Below are positions 34,138 to 41,287 of a stretch of DNA of 64,000 nucleotides, one piece after another. The notes under the pieces were generated by a model. It ran no database searches and was not told where the DNA came from. It saw nothing but the letters and a program-made list of their open reading frames with translations. Source of the stretch: Caulobacter sp031457805 (lineage in GTDB: Bacteria; Pseudomonadota; Alphaproteobacteria; Caulobacterales; Caulobacteraceae); contig NZ_JAVDXI010000005.1 of NCBI RefSeq assembly GCF_031457805.1, positions 62,001 to 126,000 on the forward strand, written 5' to 3'. How positions within the stretch are numbered: position 1 is the first letter of the stretch; every line of letters starts with the position of its first letter. The position numbers and the translations under genes were made by a program.

Positions 34138-35628
34138 TTACCTCAGCGTCACGGACACCGACTTCAGGTCGGCGTACTTGTGCAACGCATGAAGGCTGCG
34201 GTCGCGGCCAAAGCCGGACTGCTTGAAACCCCCGAACGGCATGGTGATGTCGCAGGCGTCCCAGCCATTGACCCAGACCAGACCCGCCTTCAGCCGCCGC
34301 GCACCGCGCAGGGCTCGGCTGACATCAGCGGTCCAGAGCCCGGCGGCCAGGCCGTAGATGGTGTCATTGGCCAGACGCATCGCCTCGTCCTCGGACTGGA
34401 AGGTCATAACGCCCAGAACCGGGCCGAACACCTCTTCGCGCGCTAGGGAGTGGTCGGGCCGCACCTGATCGAAGATGGTCGGCTCAACATAGAAGCCGCC
34501 GGTCTCCTGGCGCACGCGCGCGCCGCCCAGCACGCGCCGCGCGCCCTGGCTGTCGGCCGTGGCGATATAGTCGAGCGCGGTGTTCATCTGGCGCTCGCTG
34601 ACCATGGCGCCAAACTGGGTCGAGGGATCCAGCGGGTCGCCGACCCGTATGGCCTTGGCGACCTCGACCACCCGCGCCAGGAAAGTGTCCTTGATCGAGG
34701 CCTCGACCAGCAAGCGAGAGGCGGCGGTGCAGACCTCGCCTTGATTGTAGAACACGCCCCAGGCCGCGGCCTGGGCGGCGGCCTCCAGGTCCGGGCAGTC
34801 GGCGAAGACGATCTGGGGCGACTTGCCGCCCAGCTCCAACGAGACGCGCTTGAGGTTCGAGCGCGCCGAGTACTCCATCAGCCGCCGGCCCACGGGTCCC
34901 GAACCGGTGAAGGCGATCATGTCGACGTCCATCGACAGCGCCAGCGCCTCGCCCGCAACGCCGCCAAGGCCTGGCACGACATTGAGGACGCCCGGCGGCA
35001 ACCCCGCCTCAAGCGCCAGCGCGCCCAACTTCAAGGCCGTCAGCGGCGACTGCTCGGCGGGCTTGAGCACGACCGAATTGCCCATGGCCAGGGCCGGAGC
35101 GACCTTCCACATCGCCATGTGTAGCGGAAAGTTCCACGGCACGATCGCGCCGATCACGCCCAGCGGTTCGTGGACCGCGTAGCTCAGTCGATCCGCCGGC
35201 GAAGCCCCGACCTCGCCATAGACCTTGTCCAACGCCTCGGCGTACCAGCGACAGGTGTTGATCGCGAGGGGCACGTCGACGTTGCGCGCGTCGCTGATCG
35301 GCTTGCCGACATCCAGGCTTTCCAGAAGCGCCAACGCGTCGGCGTCGCGCTCCATCAGTTCGGCCAGACGGAACAGCACCGCCTTCTTCTGGCGCGGCCC
35401 CTGATCGCGCCAGCGGCCGTCCTCGAAGGCGGCGCGGGCGCCGGCGACCGCGCGCTCGACGTCTTCGGGCTGGCAGGCCGCCACGAGGTTCAGCACCTGC
35501 CCGTTGCGAGGCGACACGTTGTGGAAGGTCGCGCCCGATGCGGCCTCAACCAAGGCGCCGTCGATCACCGCCTGGCTGGGGGGCGCAAGCTTGGCGAGGC
35601 GCTCGGCGATGTCGGCGGGAAGGGTCAC
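34138..35628 (-). CDS. puuC: Gamma-glutamyl-gamma-aminobutyraldehyde dehydrogenase (PuuC-like)
   Basis: The 496-residue aldehyde dehydrogenase has the catalytic cysteine in NQGEVCTAASRLLVE and the glutamate in VSLELGGKSPQIVF. EGRWRDQGPRQKKAVLFRLAEL-type N-terminal sequence and KQSGFGRDRSLHALHKY at the C-terminus match the PuuC branch. It oxidises the aldehyde made by PuuB. The start codon is the GTG at 35628, and a perfect palindrome lies 17 bases upstream. It is the first gene of the long minus-strand catabolic series. Confidence 0.88.
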   Translation of the reverse strand: MTLPADIAERLAKLAPPSQAVIDGALVEAASGATFHNVSPRNGQVLNLVAACQPEDVERAVAGARAAFEDGRWRDQGPRQKKAVLFRLAELMERDADALALLESLDVGKPISDARNVDVPLAINTCRWYAEALDKVYGEVGASPADRLSYAVHEPLGVIGAIVPWNFPLHMAMWKVAPALAMGNSVVLKPAEQSPLTALKLGALALEAGLPPGVLNVVPGLGGVAGEALALSMDVDMIAFTGSGPVGRRLMEYSARSNLKRVSLELGGKSPQIVFADCPDLEAAAQAAAWGVFYNQGEVCTAASRLLVEASIKDTFLARVVEVAKAIRVGDPLDPSTQFGAMVSERQMNTALDYIATADSQGARRVLGGARVRQETGGFYVEPTIFDQVRPDHSLAREEVFGPVLGVMTFQSEDEAMRLANDTIYGLAAGLWTADVSRALRGARRLKAGLVWVNGWDACDITMPFGGFKQSGFGRDRSLHALHKYADLKSVSVTLR

Positions 35629-35645
35629 GCTTGGATTTCCATAAT

Positions 35646-35659
35646 ACTGTGATCACAGT
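35646..35659. promoter_or_regulatory. Perfect palindrome ACTGTGATCACAGT, probable GntR operator upstream of puuC
   Basis: The 14-bp dyad sits 17 bases upstream of the puuC GTG start. On the minus strand a TATTAT -10-like sequence overlaps its downstream end. A related palindrome (36403-36416) precedes the GntR and aminotransferase genes. The shared TG-N-GATC-N-CA core suggests the neighbouring GntR/FCD protein binds both. Confidence 0.65.
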
Positions 35660-35692
35660 TTTCTGCATCAGGCGGCGTGTCAAGCGCTCGCC

Positions 35693-36364
35693 TTAGGCGA
35701 TCGCCTCGACGGCGATACGCATCTTATCCATGCCCTCGGATAGGTCAGCAGCGATGGCGCGACGGGCGCCTTCTGCGTCGCCGCTCCTGACCGCCTCGAT
35801 CGCCTCGGCATGGCGGTCAGCGACCAGCACGTCGGCGCCGACACGGCCGAACACCACGCGCATGAACGGTCCGATCTGTAGCCAGAGCCCGCCCGCCATG
35901 GCCTGCAGAACGTCCGCTTCCGCGCGTTCATACAGCGCGAAGTGAAATGCGTGGTTGGCCGCCATGTAACGGTCGACATCGCCCAGCCGCAGCGCCTCGT
36001 CGAGGTCGGCGTCGATGGCTTGAAGCTGGCGGACGAGCCCGGTGTCCGCCCGCGTCACAGCGCGCGCGGCCAATTCAGGCTCGACCCAGAGCCGCGCCAG
36101 AGACAGCTGCTCCAGGCGATCCGCAGTCAGCGACGGCACGGACAGGCGCTTGTTGGCCGGGTTGATCGCCAGGGCCCGCTCGGCCACCAGCCGCCGCACC
36201 GCGTCCCGCACAGGCATGGGCGAAACCCCCAGCTCGGCGGCGAGACTCCGGAGGGAGACGCCCTTGCCCGGCGCAATCCGACCCGTGATCAGCGCCTGCC
36301 GGATCGCTTCGTACACTTGGTCATGCACGGCTGTTGAATCGGCGAGCGGCCGGCGGGTCTTCAT
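35693..36364 (-). CDS. GntR/FCD-family regulator of polyamine catabolism
   Basis: The 223-residue protein has an N-terminal winged helix (LRSLAAELGVSPMPVRDAVR) and a C-terminal helical FCD domain with candidate metal/ligand residues in ANHAFHFALYERA. FCD regulators usually bind a carboxylate ligand such as an amino acid. It lies between the catabolic operon and a divergent aminotransferase gene. Two matching palindromes flank it, so autoregulation and control of both transcription units are likely. The ligand could be a polyamine-derived acid such as GABA or beta-alanine; that is a guess. Confidence 0.88.
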   Translation of the reverse strand: MKTRRPLADSTAVHDQVYEAIRQALITGRIAPGKGVSLRSLAAELGVSPMPVRDAVRRLVAERALAINPANKRLSVPSLTADRLEQLSLARLWVEPELAARAVTRADTGLVRQLQAIDADLDEALRLGDVDRYMAANHAFHFALYERAEADVLQAMAGGLWLQIGPFMRVVFGRVGADVLVADRHAEAIEAVRSGDAEGARRAIAADLSEGMDKMRIAVEAIA

Positions 36365-36402
36365 GCGTCATCTTCCAAGAAGGCCTTGCCAGTTGACCCT
36401 CA

Positions 36403-36416
36403 ATTGCGATCACAAT
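36403..36416. promoter_or_regulatory. Palindrome ATTGCGATCACAAT, second candidate GntR operator
   Basis: ATTG-C-GATC-A-CAAT has twelve of fourteen positions in dyad symmetry. It lies between the divergent GntR (start 36364) and aminotransferase (start 36442) genes and matches the TG-N-GATC-N-CA core of the site at 35646. Confidence 0.6.
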
Positions 36417-36441
36417 GCAAGCGCTCGCAAGGATCCTGCCC

Positions 36442-37761
36442 ATGCCTGATTTCGGCGCCAACGACCTAGACGCCTTCTGGATGCCGTTCACGCCGAACCG
36501 GCGGTTCAAAAGCCATCCGCGCATGCTCTCATCAGCCAGTGGCATGTGGTACCGCACGCCTGAAGGCCGCGAGGTCCTGGACGCGACGTCTGGCCTCTGG
36601 TGCGTCAATGCGGGCCACGACCGACCCAAGATCCGCGAAGCCATCCAGCGCCAAGCGGCCGAGATGGACTACGCCCCCTGCTTCAACATGGGCCACCCGC
36701 TGGCCTTCCAGTTCGCCTCGCGCCTGGCGCAGATCACGCCCAAGGGCCTGGACCGGATCTTCTTCACAAACTCGGGCTCGGAGTCGGTCGACACGGCGCT
36801 GAAGATCGCGCTGGCCTACCACCGCGCCCGGGGCAAGGGGACCAAAACCCGGCTGATCGGGCGCGAGCGCGGCTATCACGGCGTGGGCTTCGGCGGCATC
36901 TCGGTGGGCGGCATCCCCAAGAACCGGATGTACTTTGGGTCCCTGCTGACCGGCGTCGATCATCTGCCCCACACCCACGGCCTGCCGGGCAACGCCTTCG
37001 CCAAGGGCCAGCCCGAGAACGGCGCGCATCTGGCTGATGATCTGGAGCGGATCGTCGCGCTGCACGACGCCTCCAACATCGCCGCCGTGATCGTCGAGCC
37101 GGTGGCGGGCTCGACCGGGGTGCTGATCCCGCCGAAGGGGTATCTGGAGCGCCTGCGGGCGATCTGCGACAAGCACGACATCCTGCTGATTTTCGACGAG
37201 GTGATCACCGGCTTTGGCCGGGTCGGCGCGCCGTTCGCCGCCGACCGCTTCGGGATCACACCTGACTTGATCTGCATGGCCAAGGGCCTGACCAACGCCG
37301 CCGTGCCCTGCGGCGCGGTGGCGGCGTCCGGCAAGATCTACGATGCGATGATGGACGGCGCGGACGCCCCGATCGAGCTCTTCCACGGTTACACCTATTC
37401 AGCCCACCCGCTGGCCTGCGCCGCTGGCCTCGCTACGCTGGAGACCTACCACGAGGACGATCTCTTTGCGCGAGCCGCCGGGTTGGAGGGTTACTGGCAG
37501 GACGCGATGCACAGCCTGGCCGACGCCCGCCACGTCGTGGATGTCCGCAATCTGGGGCTCGTCGCCGGGATCGAACTTGAACCGCGCCCTGACGCACCCA
37601 CGGCCAGGGCGATGGAGGTCTTCGAGACCTGCTTCGATGAAGGCCTTTTGATCCGCGTGACAGGCGACATCATCGCCCTATCGCCGCCCCTGATCCTGGA
37701 GAAGGACCACATCGACCGCATGGCGGAAACGATCCGCGCCGTGTTGTCGAAGGTGAACTAG
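36442..37761 (+). CDS. bauA: Omega-amino acid:pyruvate aminotransferase (beta-alanine type, BauA-like)
   Basis: The 439-residue class III aminotransferase starts MPDFGANDLDAFWMPFTPNR at 36442, with AAGGA upstream. The PLP lysine is in ICMAKGLTNAAVPCGAVA, and the aspartate in LLIFDEVITGFGRVG. WMPFTPNRRFKSHPRML at the N-terminus is typical of beta-alanine:pyruvate aminotransferases. Beta-alanine arises from spermidine or spermine breakdown, so it fits the polyamine locus. It is the only plus-strand gene of the locus and is divergent from the GntR gene. Confidence 0.87.
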   Translation: MPDFGANDLDAFWMPFTPNRRFKSHPRMLSSASGMWYRTPEGREVLDATSGLWCVNAGHDRPKIREAIQRQAAEMDYAPCFNMGHPLAFQFASRLAQITPKGLDRIFFTNSGSESVDTALKIALAYHRARGKGTKTRLIGRERGYHGVGFGGISVGGIPKNRMYFGSLLTGVDHLPHTHGLPGNAFAKGQPENGAHLADDLERIVALHDASNIAAVIVEPVAGSTGVLIPPKGYLERLRAICDKHDILLIFDEVITGFGRVGAPFAADRFGITPDLICMAKGLTNAAVPCGAVAASGKIYDAMMDGADAPIELFHGYTYSAHPLACAAGLATLETYHEDDLFARAAGLEGYWQDAMHSLADARHVVDVRNLGLVAGIELEPRPDAPTARAMEVFETCFDEGLLIRVTGDIIALSPPLILEKDHIDRMAETIRAVLSKVN

Positions 37762-37789
37762 GCGGGCCGCGCCTAAGGATGGACAGACG

Positions 37790-38845
37790 CTAGGACGTGG
37801 CGCCCGGGAAGCCGCGCCACTCGACCCAATCGCCGTAGGGATGGCAGACAGCCAGGATCGTCGTGTCACCGTCGGGCCAGCGCGTGCAGCGCAGCTGAAC
37901 CTCCCGGCGATCCGGCGTCCACTCAAGACCGATCTCGACGAGCGGCCGATCAGCCGTCGCGCCCGCGCCGGCGGCGGCCATCATCCTGGCGACGCCTTGG
38001 CGCTCTCGATCGCTGAGATACTGGATAAACATCGTGTGGACCACGGTGCGACAAACGCCTTCGGGTTGCCGCTCCGCCAGACGCTGGGCGAGCCAAAGCT
38101 TGGCGTCGCCGCGATGGACGTTGGGCGGATGATCGACGGCGATCTGCAGAGCGGCCTCGAGCCGCTGTGAGCGCGCGGGTTGGTCAGCCCAGGTGAAAGA
38201 CAAGAGCCGCTCGCGATGCGAGGGGTCGAGGGCGCTGAGGGGGCTGAGATCGACACCCTGGGCGGATTCGATTTCTACGGAGGCGAAAGGCGGATCCGCG
38301 CCGCGCCAGACGGGGGCGATATGAACCGGCGACGCAGCGTCGCCCGCCGCGACCGACCCTAGCTGATAGGCGTAGCGGGCGAGGTTGAGGTTGAGGCCGC
38401 AGCTGGAACCAAGCTCCAGGATCTGAAAGGGCATCGGCCGTTGCGCCGCAACCGCCATCAGCGCCGACATGACCGCGCCGCCCCGGGCGACTTCGTTGGT
38501 CTGGGTCGGGTAGCGCATCCAGTCGGCGATGAATTGGTCTTCCTGGGCCAGCGCCTCAGCGATCGCGCCGTCGAAATCGTCATGCTCACCGCTGTAGAGA
38601 TCGGCGAGATATTGCGGCTTTCCGCGACGCGCGAGTGCGTGAAGCGCGCCGTTGACGCGCATCGCGACGGCGGCCGCCGCAGGGTCCCCGCGCCAGCTCT
38701 CGACCATCTTCCTGCTTTGCGGCGCCAGCGGAAGCTGGCGATCGACGGCCTCCAGAACGGCGGCGACAAAGTCAGAGCCCGTCGAGCGGCATTTTTCCGC
38801 CTGGCGCGCGAACTCATACTTGGCGCCAGCTGCGAGCATCTTCAT
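37790..38845 (-). CDS. DUF2332 family protein
   Basis: The 351-residue protein begins MKMLAAGAKYEFARQAEKC and has the DUF2332 signature: RYPTQTNEVARGGAVMSALM followed by ILELGSSCGLNLNLARYAY. The latter resembles the glycine-rich SAM-binding motif of methyltransferases, but activity is unproven. A TTG at 38854 could extend it by three residues. It converges with bauA and has no obvious operon partner. Confidence 0.85.
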   Translation of the reverse strand: MKMLAAGAKYEFARQAEKCRSTGSDFVAAVLEAVDRQLPLAPQSRKMVESWRGDPAAAAVAMRVNGALHALARRGKPQYLADLYSGEHDDFDGAIAEALAQEDQFIADWMRYPTQTNEVARGGAVMSALMAVAAQRPMPFQILELGSSCGLNLNLARYAYQLGSVAAGDAASPVHIAPVWRGADPPFASVEIESAQGVDLSPLSALDPSHRERLLSFTWADQPARSQRLEAALQIAVDHPPNVHRGDAKLWLAQRLAERQPEGVCRTVVHTMFIQYLSDRERQGVARMMAAAGAGATADRPLVEIGLEWTPDRREVQLRCTRWPDGDTTILAVCHPYGDWVEWRGFPGATS

Positions 38846-39200
38846 GAAATACAATCCACGCGAGAAACACGTCCCGGAAGGTGGGACAGATCAGTTTCCA
38901 AGTATCGGCGCCAGATGACACCGGGTCCCTGTTTTTGGCTTCTTCTGGAGTTGTGGCCGTGGCGACCTAAGCGCGCCGCCCGTTAAGGCCGTATAAATTA
39001 CGATCGATCTTTCTGGCGACACTATGTCGCGCCCTCAGATTGGGCACACGCCAAACGTCGTTAAGACCCGAGCAATCACTCTTGTCTAGCTCTTGATGCC
39101 AGCTTCCCACGGGTCGATTCACCGTTTGAGACAAACACGTCGAGAACGATCCGATGTCGCCCCGGGGCCTGCAGCTGATCGGCCAGAGAGTAGTGGAACG
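38846..39200. other. 355-base intergenic region upstream of the chemoreceptor gene
   Basis: No convincing reading frame is present. It holds a perfect inverted repeat (39016-39030) and, at 38983-38997, TTAAGGCCGTATAAA, one base off the TTAA-N7-TTAA pattern of CtrA boxes in Caulobacter. The latter could also include a TATAAA -10 element. CtrA control is speculative. Confidence 0.4.
39016..39030. promoter_or_regulatory. Inverted repeat GCGACA-CTA-TGTCGC upstream of the chemoreceptor gene
   Basis: Six-base arms are perfect reverse complements around three bases. The same core, GACA-N3-TGTCGC, occurs upstream of both TonB receptor genes that follow (41166-41180 and 44071-44085). This is probably the operator of one shared regulator. 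Confidence 0.6.
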
Positions 39201-41030
39201 ATGACGACCGATATGAACATTCCGAAGAAGCTCAGCCTGTCGTTCGTCTTCATCTGCGTGTCTGCAGCCATCATGATGGTCGTCTTCCTGGCGACGATCC
39301 TGATGATCCGCGCCTCGACCGAAAACAACAATCTCAGCCAAGAGATTCACGCCGACGCCTTGGCGCTCGAGACGGCCATTCTCCGGCAGAACAGCCAGTT
39401 CCGCGGCTATCTGGTCACTGGCGACGACACCTACCTGAAGTCCTACTACGAGGGCCGGGACGAGTATGATCAGGTTTCGGCCAAGCTGTCCGCCACGCTG
39501 ACCGATCCCGAGATGCTCAAGCACATCGAGGACTCGCGCGCCGCGACCCTCGCCTGGCGCAAGGACTGGGGCGACCGTCTGATCGCGGTCGTGAAGTCGG
39601 GCCAGCGCGACGCCGCGCAGCAGGAAGTCCGCGACGCGGGCAAGAAGGTGCTGGTCAGCGCGGCCGTGCTGCCGCTGCGCGAAGTTCGCAACGCCGAGGT
39701 CAAGCATATCGCTGAGAACGGCGACCGTCAGCAGACCGCGATCGTCACCGCCATCGCCGCCCTCGCCATCGGCGGGATTGCGCTGATCACCATCGCGATG
39801 CTGGCGGCGCGCATTCTGAGCCGCTCGATCGCACGTCCGATCACGACGCTGACCGCAGCGATGACCCAATTGGCCCGCGGCGACAACGACATCGTGGTCG
39901 ACGCCAACCGCGGCGACGAACTGGGCGATATGGCGCGCGCCGTGCTCGTGTTCCGTGACGCCGCCCTGGCCAAGGCCGAGGCCGACCGCGCCAAGGAAGA
40001 AGCCGATCGCGCCAAGGCTGAGGCCGACCGCGCTAAGCTCGGCGCCGAGGCGGCCCAGCGTCGCGTCGTGGAAACGCTGGACACGGCCCTGGCCGCTCTG
40101 GCGTCCGGCGACCTGACGCACGTCATCAGCAACCCGTTCGAGCCCGAATACGAACGCCTGCGTCAGTCGTTCAACAGCGCCGTGGAAGGTCTTGAGCAGA
40201 GCATTTCCGGCGTGGCGCGCTCGGCCAAGAGCGTGCGCTCAGGCGCCGCCGAGATCTACACGGCCTCCGAAGATCTCTCGCGCCGCACTCAACAGCAGGC
40301 CTCGCGCCTGCAGGAAACGACCGAAGCGACCAAGCAGGTCACCGTCATGGTGGGCGAGACCGCGCAGCGCGCCGCTGACGCCCGCACCGCGATCGAGGTC
40401 GCGAACGGTAATGCTGCGGACGGCGGTGCGATCGTCAACGAGGCGATCTCGGCGATGGACGCCATCCAGACCAGCTCGGAAGAGATCAGCCAGATCATCA
40501 ACTTGATCGACAGCATCACCTTCCAGACCAACCTGCTGGCGCTGAACGCCGGCGTCGAAGCCGCCCGGGCGGGCGATGCGGGCAAGGGCTTCGCGGTCGT
40601 GGCCTCGGAAGTTCGCGCGCTGGCTCAGCGTTCGGCCGATGCGGCGCGGGACATCAAGACGCTGATCCATACGTCGTCCGAACAAGTGGCCAGCGGCGTG
40701 CGCCGGGTCGGCGACACCGGCCAGATGCTCACCCTCATCGGCTCGAAGATCGGCGACACCAACACGCTGATCAACGAGATCGCGCACAACACCGAAACCC
40801 AAGCCGACAACCTGAAGCAGGTCAGCAGCGCCGTCGCGAGCATGGACAGCATGACCCAGCAGAACGCGGCCATGGTGAAAGAGGCGACCGCTGCAGCGCG
40901 CAGCCTCGCCGGGGAGGCCGACGAACTGGCCACCTTGGTCGCCCGCTTCCGGCTGCGCTCGGCGGAGTTCGGCCAAGCCTCAGCTCCGGCTGCGCGCGGC
41001 CTGAGGGTCGCCGGCGCCGGCCGGGGCTGA
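39201..41030 (+). CDS. Methyl-accepting chemotaxis protein with CHASE3 sensor domain
   Basis: The 609-residue protein has a first membrane helix (LSFVFICVSAAIMMVVFLATI), a periplasmic CHASE3 domain (LETAILRQNSQFRGYLVTGD), a second helix (AIAALAIGGIALITIAMLAA), HAMP, a charged coil with repeated ADRAKEEADRAKAEADRAK units, a second HAMP-like segment (ASGDLTHVIS) and the signalling tip ITFQTNLLALNAGVEAARAG. No clear CheR-tethering pentapeptide ends it. The start at 39201 is chosen for GGAACG upstream; 39213 is possible. It lies directly before two TonB receptor genes sharing its candidate operator. Confidence 0.9.
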   Translation: MTTDMNIPKKLSLSFVFICVSAAIMMVVFLATILMIRASTENNNLSQEIHADALALETAILRQNSQFRGYLVTGDDTYLKSYYEGRDEYDQVSAKLSATLTDPEMLKHIEDSRAATLAWRKDWGDRLIAVVKSGQRDAAQQEVRDAGKKVLVSAAVLPLREVRNAEVKHIAENGDRQQTAIVTAIAALAIGGIALITIAMLAARILSRSIARPITTLTAAMTQLARGDNDIVVDANRGDELGDMARAVLVFRDAALAKAEADRAKEEADRAKAEADRAKLGAEAAQRRVVETLDTALAALASGDLTHVISNPFEPEYERLRQSFNSAVEGLEQSISGVARSAKSVRSGAAEIYTASEDLSRRTQQQASRLQETTEATKQVTVMVGETAQRAADARTAIEVANGNAADGGAIVNEAISAMDAIQTSSEEISQIINLIDSITFQTNLLALNAGVEAARAGDAGKGFAVVASEVRALAQRSADAARDIKTLIHTSSEQVASGVRRVGDTGQMLTLIGSKIGDTNTLINEIAHNTETQADNLKQVSSAVASMDSMTQQNAAMVKEATAAARSLAGEADELATLVARFRLRSAEFGQASAPAARGLRVAGAGRG

Positions 41031-41165
41031 TCTCGGCGGCGCGCCCCCCGCGCCCTACGACACTGCATTGACGTCCAGTCGGGCGCCATACGGCGCCCGA
41101 GCCTGCGCGCTCGCGCTCGTAAAGCTCGAGCGAGGGATGCAATAGCAAGTATAACGATAGTATTT

Positions 41166-41227
41166 TGGACACATTGTCGCACCTAAAGGTCGCGGCTGAT
41201 AAGTCCAGATTTACCTTATTGTTATAC
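41166..41227 (+). promoter_or_regulatory. Regulatory region of TonB receptor 1 (operator, second dyad and -10)
   Basis: TGGACACATTGTCGC (41166-41180) carries the GACA-N3-TGTC dyad. At 41199-41219 ATAAG and CTTAT form a second dyad spaced by 11 bases, followed by TTATAC as a -10 candidate. Both blocks and their spacing of 32 bases recur upstream of receptor 2. Confidence 0.6.
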
Positions 41228-41287
41228 TCGATCCGCCAACATCATCTGAAGCCACATAAAATATAAGTAGAAATACGGAGCTCTCTC

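Noticed and set aside
39960..40060. Short tandem repeat in DNA (GCCGACCGCGCCAAG-like units)
   Set aside because: It is explained by the coiled-coil ADRAKEE/ADRAKAE repeats of the chemoreceptor, not a separate element.
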